DNA of 47,886 bases from positions 1 to 47,886 of the forward strand of contig JAKLKQ010000054.1 of NCBI GenBank assembly GCA_023150555.1. Reading direction: 5' to 3'. Shown here piece after piece: positions 8,930 to 18,105 of the stretch (position 1 is its first letter; every line of letters starts with the position of its first letter). The stretch comes from Planctomycetota bacterium. Its GTDB lineage: Bacteria; Planctomycetota; SZUA-567; H5-PLA8. The notes under the pieces were generated by a model, which was not told where the DNA came from, did not search any database, and saw only the letters and a program-made list of their open reading frames with translations. The position numbers and the translations under genes are program-made.

Positions 8930-10057
8930 CTATTCGGCGCTGACGGTGCCGCCTTCGACCTTCAAGGTCGGCAAGGTGCCGCCCTTGAGCGCGAGGGTCT
9001 GGGACGTGACGGTCGGGTCCACGGTGGAGAAGTCGACGGTGTAGAGCCCCGCGTCGCCCTTGGCGTGCTGGGCCAGCAGCGCGACTTTGTTCTTGTCGAT
9101 CTGCTGAACCTGGACGGACGTGCCTTCGGCAACGGTGCAGAGGCGGTGCCACTCCCACTTCTCGACGCCGCGCACGTTCAGGCGCTGAACGTAGTAGACC
9201 TCGCGGTAGCTGGCCTCGACGGGCAGTTCGTAGAACATGTAGGAGAAGTTCGGATGGCCGCGCTCGTACTCTTCCCAGTCGCGCTTCAAGTACGGGAGCT
9301 TGACGTTGCAGATCTGGTAGGGCAGCACCTGGAAGTTCAGGACGTTGGACATCACGCACTTCTCCGGCGTACGGTCATCCGGAATGGAATGCAGTACGGC
9401 CTGAACGCTGTACATGCCGGGCTTTTGGATGCGGTAGAACTTGCCGACGGGCAGTGTGTAGGGGTCCGAGGTGGCGCCGGCGGCCAGGTAACGGGTCGGG
9501 TTGCTGTTGTCGACCGGCTGCGTGTACTCGGCGGCCATGTCGCGCTCGATGCGCTCGGGCTGGGCGGGCTTCCCGTCGGCGTCTTTGTCGTCCGGCCCAG
9601 GCAGGCGCAGCACGATCATTTCGACAAGGTCGTCGGGCCCCAACTGCGGCGGAGTGTAGGCGTAGCCCAAGCTGTCCTTGTTGACCGGCTCTTCCTTCAC
9701 CGTGATGTTCTTCTTGCGCTTCTTCCCGAACTCGGCGCGCTTGGACTCGAACTCTTCTTTCGACTTGGCTTCTTTGGCGATCTTCTGCAGTTCGGCGCGC
9801 TCTTCCTCGGAGAAGGGGTGCATGTCGTCGATCTCCAGCGTCTTCACGGTGGTGCTTGCCGTGGGCGTGGAGTTCTTCAGAGTCAGTGCGACGGTCAGGT
9901 CCGCAACCGGATCGTGTTCGCCGCGCAGGAAGACCGTCTTCCCGGGCAGAGCGATCTCCGCTTCGATGAAATGCTTGGGCTGGTCGTCTTCCGCACGAAG
10001 ACTCGCGCAGAGAAGCACGAACGGAAGCACGGCGGCCAACAGCCAATGGGCACGCAT
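8930..10057 (-). CDS. Exported protein of unknown function
   Basis: 375 residues from the ATG at 10057, which has GAGGG about 8 bases upstream. The first 22 residues (MRAHWLLAAVLPFVLLCASLRA) are a signal peptide. The mature protein has an Ig-like strand-rich start (DLTVALTLKNSTP) and a lysine/glutamate-rich helical insertion (about residues 85-125). The tyrosine-rich C-terminal half contains YKx-type strands and the phrase FSYMFYELPVEASYREVYYVQ. I do not recognise a family. It is the first gene of the long minus-strand block and lies 6 bases upstream of crcB. Confidence 0.75.
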   Translation of the reverse strand: MRAHWLLAAVLPFVLLCASLRAEDDQPKHFIEAEIALPGKTVFLRGEHDPVADLTVALTLKNSTPTASTTVKTLEIDDMHPFSEEERAELQKIAKEAKSKEEFESKRAEFGKKRKKNITVKEEPVNKDSLGYAYTPPQLGPDDLVEMIVLRLPGPDDKDADGKPAQPERIERDMAAEYTQPVDNSNPTRYLAAGATSDPYTLPVGKFYRIQKPGMYSVQAVLHSIPDDRTPEKCVMSNVLNFQVLPYQICNVKLPYLKRDWEEYERGHPNFSYMFYELPVEASYREVYYVQRLNVRGVEKWEWHRLCTVAEGTSVQVQQIDKNKVALLAQHAKGDAGLYTVDFSTVDPTVTSQTLALKGGTLPTLKVEGGTVSAE

Positions 10058-10169
10058 GACAAGACCCTCGCTTGGGCGGAACGCATCGAAATCGTTAGCC
10101 ATTAAGCAGATATAGGATAGTTGCCGCGCTCTTTTACGTCAAGCCGTTGCCTTTGGATTCGGCGGGCCA

Positions 10170-10877
10170 TTAGGCCCAGCGGCGCAGGGTGTAGACCCGG
10201 ACCTGCGGGCAGGTCTCTCCCGGTCCGGCCGGCTCCCGAACCGGACCCTGCTCCTTTACCAGGGGCACCGCGCGCAGGCGGTCCTGGACCTCGAAGCCGG
10301 CCTCCCGGGCCGTCCAGTGGAAGTGCCGCGCGGACCAGCGCTCCGGATCGGCCACGATCGCCGTCGCTTCGGTGCCCGGCTCGAGGGCCTCGTCGAGGAA
10401 GCGCGCCACGTAGGCTCCGGTGGCGGGTTCGTAGAGGCAGTCGGCGGCCAGGACGAGAGGGTGCCGGCGGCCATAGGGCTCGCGCCAGTCCACGCGCAGC
10501 GTCTCGACGCGCTCCGCGACGCCGTTGCGTTCGGCGTTGCGTCGGGTCAGGGCCAGGGCCAGGGGCTCGCAGTCGGCGGCGAGCATGCGCGCGCCGGCCA
10601 GGGCCGCGGCGATGGCCACCAGCCCGGCGCCGCAGCCCAACTCCAGCACCGGCGCGCGTGAGGCTTCCGGCAGCGCCACTTCGCCGTCGAGCAGCATCTC
10701 GGAGAGCGCCAGCGCCGAAGGCCACAGTTCCGCCCAGTAGATCTCCACCGCCGGCGCGCCGGGATCGCTGGGGATCAGGGCCAGCGGATCCTTCGGGAGC
10801 AGGATGGAGACCTCACGCGCGCGGAAGGGCAGGCGTAGCTCGCGCAGGGGCAGTCCGTCGAGGCTCTCGGCTGTCAT
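10170..10877 (-). CDS. SAM-dependent class I methyltransferase, METTL21/PrmA-like
   Basis: 235 residues. The N-terminal EIYWAELWPSALALSEML pattern and motif I (VLELGCGAGLVAIAAALAGA) are typical of the Methyltransf_16 group, which includes protein-lysine methyltransferases such as ETFB-KMT and METTL21. Acidic motif II (AADCEPLAL) and post-motif LAADCLYEP are also present. It probably methylates a protein side chain; the target is unknown. The gene is monocistronic in appearance and diverges from the gene at 11111. Confidence 0.82.
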   Translation of the reverse strand: MTAESLDGLPLRELRLPFRAREVSILLPKDPLALIPSDPGAPAVEIYWAELWPSALALSEMLLDGEVALPEASRAPVLELGCGAGLVAIAAALAGARMLAADCEPLALALTRRNAERNGVAERVETLRVDWREPYGRRHPLVLAADCLYEPATGAYVARFLDEALEPGTEATAIVADPERWSARHFHWTAREAGFEVQDRLRAVPLVKEQGPVREPAGPGETCPQVRVYTLRRWA

Positions 10878-10952
10878 GGAATGCCTATATCGAAGAGCGG
10901 CACCCGCAAAGCAAGCACGGATTGCCCCTCTTTTCTTGTGCGGATCGCGTAG

Positions 10953-10958
10953 TATAAT
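10953..10958 (+). promoter_or_regulatory. Consensus -10 box TATAAT
   Basis: A perfect TATAAT in an otherwise G+C-rich 230-base divergent gap. It could start a plus-strand transcript near 10965 that gives the gene at 11111 a leader of about 145 bases. No good -35 hexamer is found 16-18 bases upstream, so this is a partial call. Confidence 0.35.
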
Positions 10959-11110
10959 TAGTGTACAGCAGAGCGGAATCGCGCTCGAATACCCAGCCTC
11001 AACAAACGAATCTTTTCGACCCGAATGAGGCGCCGGGCGCTTTCATTCCCGCGTTCGTGCATGGTATAGTGCTTCGCACCGCACCGCTATCCCGTCGCCG
11101 GAGCACTTGG

Positions 11111-12562
11111 ATGACGCAGAAGTCCCGTTCCCTGCCGCCCGACCCCGAAGCCGTCGGCGGAAACGGTTCCGCGCCTCTGGTCGCACGCGCGAAAGAGCTG
11201 CTGGACCTCGCCAAGCGCGACCGCCGCGCCGCTGAGGCCGCCTTCGTGGACCTGGGGTTCGAGGCGCAGCAGGAGACGGCGCTGGCGCTCCAGGGCGATG
11301 AACTGCAGGAGTGGCTCTTTCTCAGCGAGGACTGCACGGATCTGGTGCGGTCGCTGCCGCCCGAACACCTGCATCGCGCCATCAAGCTGATCGGCGAGGA
11401 AGACGCCCTCATTCTTCTTAAGGCCGGCAGCAGCCTGCAACTGCAGGCGATGATGGACATCGAGCTGTTTACCGACAACCGCCTCGACTTCAAGAAGATG
11501 CGCCGCTGGGTCGAGTTGCTGCTGGAGCTGCCCGAGGACGAAGCCGACGAGGCGCTTGCCGCGCTGGACCCCAATGCGCTGGCCACCTACCTGCGGCGCT
11601 ACGTACGCCCGCTGGTGGACAAGGACAACATGCTCTTGGCCCTGCACCTGAACCAACGCTACCTCTTTACGCCCGACGACCTCGAATGCCGCGACCATCT
11701 CTGCGAGCGCTTCGTCCGCTACCTCTACGCCGTCGACCGCGACCTCTTCGGCGAGGCTCTGGAACTGCTCGTCGGCGAAGAAGAGGACATCGTCGAGGCC
11801 GATCTCTACGCCGCGCGCGAAGACCGCCTGCTGCGCCGCGGTTTCCCGGCTGTCGCCGCCGCCGAACATCTGCTGGAGCTCATCGACGCTGCCGCCTACG
11901 GAGTGCAGTGGCCCAAGCCCAAGGCCCAGGCGGCGGCGACGGGCGTGGCGCTTGAGCACACCGGCCCGGCCGCGCCCTTCCTGCTGCACGCGATGGCCTG
12001 GGGCCGCGCGAAGAAGGCGCTCAACGAGCGCACCGAGCGCGCCTTCATTAAGGAGGCCGCCGACCTGGCCAATTTGCTGCTGCTCGCGCACACCAAGGAC
12101 CCCATGGACCCGAAGGTCAAGCACGAGGCGCTCGCGGCGGTGCAGGTGCTCGCGTCGATCGGCCTCGAGGCGGTGACGTCCGGGCACCTGCCGGCGGCCA
12201 CGGAGGCGCTGAAGGCGCTCGAACTGCGCGAACTCTTTCAGATCGGCTGGTCCTTGGCGCGGGAGGTTGCGCGAGATGCGTGGTCGATGGCGATCGATTC
12301 GCGGATCAGCGCGGGCAAGTTGGGGCGGAACCTCTCGTGGCTGCCGGCCGATCTTCGCTCGCAGGTGCTGGAGGCCGAGGACTACATGAGCTGGCGCGAA
12401 ATCGCCGCCACCGCGCGTCCGGGCGCGGAGGTCGCCGCCGAAGGGCGCCGCCCCCGCGAACTGCTCGGCTGGCCGCGCCTGTGCCGCCTGCGCGAAGGCG
12501 TCGTGCGAGCGCGCGCGGCCCTGGAAGGAGCCGCCGAATCCGACGCGAAAGACGTGCTCTGA
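11111..12562 (+). CDS. Helical cytoplasmic protein, DUF6178-like
   Basis: 483 residues, with GGAG 7 bases before the chosen ATG. It is predominantly alpha-helical and acidic, with no signal peptide or membrane segment. Phrases such as LVRSLPPEHLHRAIKLIGEE, LILLKAGSSLQLQAMMDIE and LNQRYLFTPDD resemble an uncharacterised family I remember as DUF6178 (about 500 residues, delta-proteobacteria and relatives). No catalytic motif is evident. It is transcribed alone from the plus strand, after a leader containing a TATAAT box, and converges with the reductase gene directly after its stop. Function unknown. Confidence 0.78.
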   Translation: MTQKSRSLPPDPEAVGGNGSAPLVARAKELLDLAKRDRRAAEAAFVDLGFEAQQETALALQGDELQEWLFLSEDCTDLVRSLPPEHLHRAIKLIGEEDALILLKAGSSLQLQAMMDIELFTDNRLDFKKMRRWVELLLELPEDEADEALAALDPNALATYLRRYVRPLVDKDNMLLALHLNQRYLFTPDDLECRDHLCERFVRYLYAVDRDLFGEALELLVGEEEDIVEADLYAAREDRLLRRGFPAVAAAEHLLELIDAAAYGVQWPKPKAQAAATGVALEHTGPAAPFLLHAMAWGRAKKALNERTERAFIKEAADLANLLLLAHTKDPMDPKVKHEALAAVQVLASIGLEAVTSGHLPAATEALKALELRELFQIGWSLAREVARDAWSMAIDSRISAGKLGRNLSWLPADLRSQVLEAEDYMSWREIAATARPGAEVAAEGRRPRELLGWPRLCRLREGVVRARAALEGAAESDAKDVL

Positions 12563-13264
12563 TCAGAAGTTGAGGAAGACGCGCTCGGCCGGCACGCCCA
12601 GTTCCGGCATCAGCGCCTTGAGGTCCGTCACCATATCCTTCATCCCGCAGGCGAAGACACAGGTGTTGGCCGCCAGGCGGGGCTTGCGCTCGCGCAGGGC
12701 CTGCTGCACGCGGCCCTTCACGCCAGGCCACGAGCCGGCCGCGGGCTGAGAACAGACGCGCGTGACCTCGATGCCCTGCGCCAGCCAGGCGTCGAGTTCC
12801 GCGCCGTAGGCGAATGACTGCGCCGTGCGCGCACCGTAGTAGAGGACCACCTGTTTGAAGGCACCGCGGTTATTCAGCACGTGATGCACCGCTGCGCGCA
12901 GAGGGGCCAGGCCCGAGCCCGCGCCGATCAGGTACAGGTCGTTGCCTTGCGCTTCCTTAATAGGGAAACCCTTGCCCGCCGGAACGCTGATGGCAACGCG
13001 GTCGCCGGGCTTCTTCGCCGCCAGGGCTTCGGCGATGCCGCCGCCGCGCTTGATCAGGAACTCGAAACGCGCGCGCCCGGGCCCGCTGGCGATGGCGAAG
13101 AAGCCGGGCTTGCCTTCGGGCCCCTGGATCTGCACGTACTGTCCGGGCGTGGTGTAGGTGGCGGCCAGGTCGGCGCCGGGCTCGACTTGGAGATGCAGGA
13201 GTTCGGGCGTTTCGTTGCCGACGGCGGTGACGGGGACTTCGGTGAAAGCGGGTGGCGTGCTCAT
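12563..13264 (-). CDS. FAD/NAD(P)-binding oxidoreductase, ferredoxin-NADP reductase fold
   Basis: 233 residues. The N-terminal flavin-binding barrel (about 1-98) carries GQYVQIQ and FFAIASGP. The second is a variant of the usual RxYSIAS flavin-binding motif, with the arginine replaced. The NAD(P) domain has DLYLIGAGSGLAPLRAAV, LYYGAR, VFACGMKDM and a C-terminal aromatic (RVFLNF) expected to stack on the flavin. No iron-sulfur or heme domain is attached, so it must pass electrons to or from a separate partner. It is the last gene of an eno - DUF1028 - reductase run, 40 bases after the preceding gene. The start is the ATG giving MSTPPAFTE. Confidence 0.85.
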   Translation of the reverse strand: MSTPPAFTEVPVTAVGNETPELLHLQVEPGADLAATYTTPGQYVQIQGPEGKPGFFAIASGPGRARFEFLIKRGGGIAEALAAKKPGDRVAISVPAGKGFPIKEAQGNDLYLIGAGSGLAPLRAAVHHVLNNRGAFKQVVLYYGARTAQSFAYGAELDAWLAQGIEVTRVCSQPAAGSWPGVKGRVQQALRERKPRLAANTCVFACGMKDMVTDLKALMPELGVPAERVFLNF

Positions 13265-13304
13265 TGCGTGGGGCTCCCTTCGGGCTTCGGCGAAAGCGAA
13301 CGAA

Positions 13305-14039
13305 CTATTCGGCGGGCTGCTCGGCCGGCAGCGAACGCGGTGGCGGCGGCGGCAGGGCCGTCTGCGTGCCGGTCTGGCGGCGGAAGAGGATCCACAGCCG
13401 GTGGAGTTCGGCGGTCGCGTCGTGGTGGTCGTCGACGCGCAGGTCGACGGCAGGCGCCTGGAAGGTCTCGTTGCCGACCACTTTGACGGCGGCCGCTTGC
13501 TTGCCGCGGGTGTCGCCGCCGGCGCGGTCGGCGGCAAGCAGGCCTTCAACGAGGCGCTCGGCCAGGTGCGGGCTTGGGCAGGCCTCGAAGCCCTTGCGCG
13601 CGGCGGCCAGCACGGCCTCGCCGGCCAAGTGATTGCCGATGATGACGAGGTTCTCGTCGGCGTGGTGTCCGGCCCAGGGCGGGCAGCCGTCGCCGGTGTG
13701 CGCGAAGCAGGCCAGTTGGCCCTTCTGTGGATTGGCCATCAGCACGGCGACCTGGCGCTTCTCGGGCTCACCGAAGAACTTCATCGCGCGGTCGGCGGCA
13801 TCGGCGGGCGCTACGCCGGACTCGAGTTCCTCGAGGATCTCGTAGGCCATGCGAGGCTCGTGCCGGTACTGCACGGCGACGGCGCCGACGCCGGGGCGCA
13901 GGAAGGGAACCACCGAACCGACGGCGAGGAACTTGGAGGCCGTGGCGATGCCCAGTTGGCCGGAGGTGCCGTCGCGGGCGATCAGCGTGCAGGTGCACGA
14001 CAGCGCACGTGGGGCGTCGGCGGTGCGGTGGCCGGCCAT
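13305..14039 (-). CDS. DUF1028 family Ntn-hydrolase-like protein
   Basis: 244 residues with an excellent ribosome binding site (AAGGAG, 6-7 bases upstream). DUF1028 hallmarks are present: GQLGIATASKFLAVG near the N-terminus, ALMANPxxG-like VLMANPQKGQLACFAH, the HADENLVIIGNHL strand, and the signature ADRAGGDTRGKQAAAV. The family has an Ntn-hydrolase-like fold and unknown substrates, with links to pilus or peptidase-related loci in some genomes. The C-terminal extension is proline-rich (QTALPPPPPRSLP). It lies 50 bases downstream of eno and 40 bases upstream of the reductase. Confidence 0.88.
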   Translation of the reverse strand: MAGHRTADAPRALSCTCTLIARDGTSGQLGIATASKFLAVGSVVPFLRPGVGAVAVQYRHEPRMAYEILEELESGVAPADAADRAMKFFGEPEKRQVAVLMANPQKGQLACFAHTGDGCPPWAGHHADENLVIIGNHLAGEAVLAAARKGFEACPSPHLAERLVEGLLAADRAGGDTRGKQAAAVKVVGNETFQAPAVDLRVDDHHDATAELHRLWILFRRQTGTQTALPPPPPRSLPAEQPAE

Positions 14040-14089
14040 GCTAAACTCCTTATATAGGTTCTGCCCTGCGGCCCATCTACCGCCGGCGA

Positions 14090-15388
14090 TCAGCGTGCCA
14101 GGTTGTAAAAGGCGCGGCGGCCGGGATAGACGGCGATCTCTCCCAGTTCCTCTTCGATACGCAGCAGCTGGTTGTACTTGCAGATGCGGTCGGTCCGGCT
14201 GGCCGAACCGGTCTTGATCTGGCCGGCGTTGGTGGCGACGGCCAGGTCGGCGATGGTGGTGTCCTCGGTCTCGCCCGAGCGGTGGCTGATGACGGCGGTG
14301 TAGCGCGCGCGCTTGGCCATCTCGATGGCGTCCAGGGTCTCGGTCAGCGTCCCGATCTGGTTGACCTTGATCAGGATCGAGTTGCCGATGCCCTCGGCGA
14401 TGCCCTTCTCGAGTCGCTTGACGTTGGTGACGAACAGGTCGTCGCCGACGAGCTGCACCTTCTCGCCCAGGGCTTTGGTCAGCTTGCTCCAGCCGTCCCA
14501 GTCGTCCTCGCTGCAGCCGTCTTCGATCGTGATGATCGGGTAGCGTTCGCACCAGTCGGAGAGGAACTCGACGATCGCGCTGGCGTCCTTGGTCTTGGCC
14601 TTCTTCTCGCCCTCGAGGGTGTAGATTTTCTTCTTCGCGTCGTAGTACTCGGTCGCCGCGCAGTCCAAACCCAGCGCGATATCGGTGCCGGGCGCGTAGC
14701 CTGCGGCCTCGATGGCCTCCAGAATCACCTCCAGCGCCTCTTCGTTGCTCTTCAGATCCGGCGCGAAACCGCCTTCGTCGCCGACGCCGGTGTTGAGCCC
14801 CTTCTTCTTGAGCACCTTCTTGAGGTTGTGAAAGATTTCGGCGCCCGCGCGCAGGCCTTCGCTGAAACTCGCCGCGCCCACCGGCATCACCATGAACTCC
14901 TGCATGTCGACGTTGTTGTCGGCGTGCTGGCCGCCGTTAAGGATGTTCATCATCGGCACGGGAAGCTGGTAGGCGCCGGTGCCGCCCAGGTAGCGGTACA
15001 GGGGCAGTTCGGCGTCGGCCGCCGCGGCCTTGGCCACGGCCAGGCTGACGGCCAGCAGCGCGTTGGCGCCCAGCTTGGCCTTGTTATCGGTGCCGTCCAG
15101 TTCGCAGAGCGTGCGGTCGATGCCGCGCTGGTCGGCGGCGTTCAGGCCGGCAAGTTCCGGGGCCAAAATCTCGTTGACGTTTCGCACCGCGCGCGTGACG
15201 GCTTTGCCCAGGTAGCGCTTGTCGTCGCCGTCTCGCAGTTCGACGGCCTCGTGCGCGCCGGTGCTGGCGCCGCTGGGCACGGCGGCACGCCCGCGCACGC
15301 CGTTCTCGAGCAGCACGTCGGCCTCGACGGTAGGGTTGCCGCGCGAGTCGAGGATCTGGCGGGCGCGGACGGACAGGATCTCGGACAT
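14090..15388 (-). CDS. eno: Enolase
   Basis: 432 residues, the usual length. It interconverts 2-phosphoglycerate and phosphoenolpyruvate in glycolysis and is also an RNA-degradosome component in some bacteria. Conserved segments include the start ARQILDSRGNPTVEADV, the mobile loop PSGASTGAHEAVELRD, GGQHADNNVDMQEFM, GDEGGFAPDL, the metal ligands around YPIITIEDGCSEDDW and VGDDLFVTN, and the signature ILIKVNQIGTLTET with SHRSGETEDTTIADLAV. It heads the operon with DUF1028 and the reductase. Its leader lies 3' of a strong terminator that insulates it from the upstream exported-protein gene. Confidence 0.98.
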   Translation of the reverse strand: MSEILSVRARQILDSRGNPTVEADVLLENGVRGRAAVPSGASTGAHEAVELRDGDDKRYLGKAVTRAVRNVNEILAPELAGLNAADQRGIDRTLCELDGTDNKAKLGANALLAVSLAVAKAAAADAELPLYRYLGGTGAYQLPVPMMNILNGGQHADNNVDMQEFMVMPVGAASFSEGLRAGAEIFHNLKKVLKKKGLNTGVGDEGGFAPDLKSNEEALEVILEAIEAAGYAPGTDIALGLDCAATEYYDAKKKIYTLEGEKKAKTKDASAIVEFLSDWCERYPIITIEDGCSEDDWDGWSKLTKALGEKVQLVGDDLFVTNVKRLEKGIAEGIGNSILIKVNQIGTLTETLDAIEMAKRARYTAVISHRSGETEDTTIADLAVATNAGQIKTGSASRTDRICKYNQLLRIEEELGEIAVYPGRRAFYNLAR

Positions 15389-15484
15389 GGGTGAAGGACT
15401 CCCTTATTGAGGTAGTGAAAACGCTTCGGCGGATTGTATAGGGTCGCTCCCCGGCGGCAACGTACGATGGGTCTCGTTGCGGCA

Positions 15485-15514
15485 CAAAAAAACCTCCGGC
15501 CGTTCGGCCGGAGG
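15485..15514 (-). terminator. Intrinsic terminator
   Basis: A 9-bp GC stem, CCTCCGGCC (15493-15501) with GGCCGGAGG (15506-15514), has a four-base loop GTTC. On the minus strand it is followed by seven U residues (A run at 15486-15492). It lies 35 bases past the stop of the exported-protein gene ending at 15549 and should end that transcript before eno. Confidence 0.93.
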
Positions 15515-15548
15515 CTCTGGATTCTGCAACGGTTGCGCTGCGTACGGT

Positions 15549-17765
15549 TTAGTCGAAGCCCTTGGGCAGCGTCTCGGTCCAGCCGTTGTTCTCGCCGACG
15601 AGCGCGCGGCCATCTTCGCCGTGCAGGTCGAAGGCGGTGGGGAAGGGCGCTCCCGCGGTGGCGGTGCGGATCAGGTCGATGCCAAGGCCGAAGGGCGGTT
15701 CGGAGATGTCACCTGCGCCGCCCGGCTGTGCGATGCCGGTCTTCGGGCTCACGAAGCCGACGCCGGCGATGGGGTACGTGACGACCATGCCGTTCTGATG
15801 GCTGGCGCTGATGACAAACTTTCGCAGGGCGGCCTTGTACTGCGGGAAGGTGACCACGGTGCCGTTGGCGCTGGCCTTGACCTTCAGGCCCGCCTCCGGC
15901 TGCAGGAAGAGATTGGACAGCGTGTAGCTGCCGCTCCACGTCCCGATCCGCACGGTGATGCTCTTGAGGTTCGTCAGGCCGGGCGCCAGGTCGGTGCCGT
16001 CTGGAACCTGGATGCCGGGCCACGCCTGAGCGTTGGTGACGAACGTCGGGTCGTCGCGGGTGCAGCGCGGGGAGATCAGGAAGCGGGTGGTCCAGGCGTC
16101 GCCCGGCACGCCGAAGTCTTCGCCGTTCTTACCGCGAGCGTTGTAGACCTGGAAGACGCCGCCCAGCGAGAGGTTGGCCAGGTCCACGCCGTTGCGGAGG
16201 TTCTTGCCGTACTTGTAGGTCAGGGTCGAGCGCAGGCCCTTGCGCTTGTTGACGACCGTTAGGGCCTCGGCCGACTGGATCACGTTCTCGATCCCGATGT
16301 AGACCGGCAGGCGCTTGACGGGCGCATTCGGCGCGCCGAAGAGGGCGCCCAGGGGCCAGCGGAAGTGACCCTTCGAAATCTGGATTACAAAGGTGCCGGT
16401 GCGCGAGACGAAGCTGGCCGACAGGCGCGTGCCATCCTTGAAGACGTGGTCCTTGACCGTGTTCTTGTCGTCCATCGGCGCGCTGAAGTGCATCTGGCCG
16501 AAGGCGATGCTGAAGTTCTGCTGCTTGCGCTCGCTGGCACCGAACTGGCCGTTGGGATTGAACTTGCCGGTGACGATCAGCGAGTCTTCCTGGTCGGTGA
16601 CGCTGTCGCCGGTCCTCAGGACGAGGTTCTGGATTACCAAGTCGTTGTTGATCTGGCCAACGTTGAACGGAACGGTCGCCGGATCGCCCTGGGAAAAGAG
16701 GTCGTTACGGTCGACGGCGATGCGGACCACGCGCTCCTTGGCGTGGCAGCCCGTACCCGTCAGCAGATCACCAACCGGCGGGAAGACGTGCCCGTCAAAG
16801 GCCAGGGCATCGAATTCGATGAAGCCGCTGAAGAACGGCACGCCGAAAACCGTGCCGTCCACGGCCATCGACAGGCCCACCTCCTCGAGGGTGAGGAACG
16901 AGGCCACCGGCGCAAAGGCCGTGTCCAACAGGCGAACGGGACCCGCTGGGGTCGGAGCCGAAGGCCCGGCCCGCCCCGAGAGCGGATGGTTGCCGTCGTT
17001 CAGCAGCACGGTGACGTCGCCGCCGTTGGGCTTCTGCGCGTCCGTGAACAGCGGCCAGCCTTCCGCGGTGGACTCGCCGTTCATGATCTCGACCTTGTCA
17101 AGGTAGGGCATGCCCACGTCCCCGTTGAGCAGGCTCACGCAGGGAATGCCACCCAAGTCAAGTCCAACGGGCGCCGTATCGCCAAAGTTGGAGTACTCGA
17201 AGAAATCGTTCACCGGCTGGAAACGGTTGGGCTGCTGCAGGAACAGGTAGAAGTTAGCGTCGACCTGGGTGCCCCGCGAGTCCGTGACCGTGGCATCGAA
17301 GATCAGGGGCGAAACAACGAAATCGTCGACCGTGCCGGCAATGCGCCCGGAGTTCGAAAGGCGTAGGGTGGACTTGTCGGGGCTGTTCTGCGGATCCGCC
17401 GCGGGTCCGCCCGTGAAGAAGTAGGGGGGCAGTCCGCCCGCCGCGCGCAGGAAGCGCGTGAGTTCCTCGTCGTAGGTGGCGTCGCCCAGGTCGTGGCCGC
17501 GCGGATCGACGGGCGTATCGCCACCGTCCGGGTAATTGGCCGCGTCGACGTGAAGGCTGTTGCGCGTGGGACCAGGGATCGCCGCCGGGTTGTCCAGGAA
17601 CAGGTTGGTGAAGCGCAGGCTGCCGTTGTCGATCCCCACATTGCCCGGAATGACCACGATGCGCGCCTGGGCTCCGCCGGAGGTGGCTAGAGCATAGGAG
17701 AAACCCAGCGCAGCCAGGAACAGGCCCAGCATCAGCGCGCGCGAGCGTAGGATTAGTTTAAGCAT
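15549..17765 (-). CDS. Large exported beta-rich protein with Ig-like repeats
   Basis: 738 residues from the ATG at 17765; a GTG seven codons upstream is possible. The signal peptide is LILRSRALMLGLFLAALGFSYALA. Mature regions resemble putative-Ig/cadherin-like modules: a 'xxxNSGRIAGTVDDFVVSPLIFDATVTDSRG' type module near residue 155, and a later stretch with SLIVTGKFNPNGQFG and GTFVIQISKGHF. The same two-part arrangement (a 'VSGTYTG...DVRVVDSVG' module and a 'LDLNGQL...FSAKVKATDL' module) occurs in the exported protein at 27348, so they are distant paralogues. Function is unknown; a surface, adhesion or matrix role is likely. It is monocistronic, ending in the strong terminator at 15485. Confidence 0.82.
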   Translation of the reverse strand: MLKLILRSRALMLGLFLAALGFSYALATSGGAQARIVVIPGNVGIDNGSLRFTNLFLDNPAAIPGPTRNSLHVDAANYPDGGDTPVDPRGHDLGDATYDEELTRFLRAAGGLPPYFFTGGPAADPQNSPDKSTLRLSNSGRIAGTVDDFVVSPLIFDATVTDSRGTQVDANFYLFLQQPNRFQPVNDFFEYSNFGDTAPVGLDLGGIPCVSLLNGDVGMPYLDKVEIMNGESTAEGWPLFTDAQKPNGGDVTVLLNDGNHPLSGRAGPSAPTPAGPVRLLDTAFAPVASFLTLEEVGLSMAVDGTVFGVPFFSGFIEFDALAFDGHVFPPVGDLLTGTGCHAKERVVRIAVDRNDLFSQGDPATVPFNVGQINNDLVIQNLVLRTGDSVTDQEDSLIVTGKFNPNGQFGASERKQQNFSIAFGQMHFSAPMDDKNTVKDHVFKDGTRLSASFVSRTGTFVIQISKGHFRWPLGALFGAPNAPVKRLPVYIGIENVIQSAEALTVVNKRKGLRSTLTYKYGKNLRNGVDLANLSLGGVFQVYNARGKNGEDFGVPGDAWTTRFLISPRCTRDDPTFVTNAQAWPGIQVPDGTDLAPGLTNLKSITVRIGTWSGSYTLSNLFLQPEAGLKVKASANGTVVTFPQYKAALRKFVISASHQNGMVVTYPIAGVGFVSPKTGIAQPGGAGDISEPPFGLGIDLIRTATAGAPFPTAFDLHGEDGRALVGENNGWTETLPKGFD

Positions 17766-18105
17766 GCCTGCTTGGACTCCCCGCACTCAGCCTAGGACGA
17801 TCCGCCCGGACTCAGTCCCGCGGATTGAAAATCACCATCCAGAGAGGCATCCCGCGCCGCTCCGATACGGTCTCATGGCCTGGAAATTGGCTTCCCTGAA
17901 AATGTATGCTCCGTTCCCCAAGTCGCAAGTCGAAAATCCCCGCAAAGTACAGCGCGTGGAAGCAGTTAAGTGCGTTGGAAAAGCCTCCGTTTCAGCACCA
18001 TGTGCGTATCCGCAGGACCCCAATTAAGGGGTACCAATTCCGGGGAAGTGGACGGAGGACCGGTTGGATCCTAAGGCACAAATGCGAGAATATCGGCGCG
18101 TAACC
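17766..18105. other. Intergenic stretch without a supported gene
   Basis: About 340 bases between two minus-strand exported-protein genes. Short open frames exist but none has a ribosome binding site with coherent protein character. No strong hairpin with a U-run and no clear promoter were found by eye. It should contain the promoter of the gene starting at 17765. Confidence 0.5.

Noticed and set aside
8084..10105. A 673-residue plus-strand frame
   Set aside because: It covers the exported protein, crcB and PDZ genes, all of which have family motifs on the minus strand.
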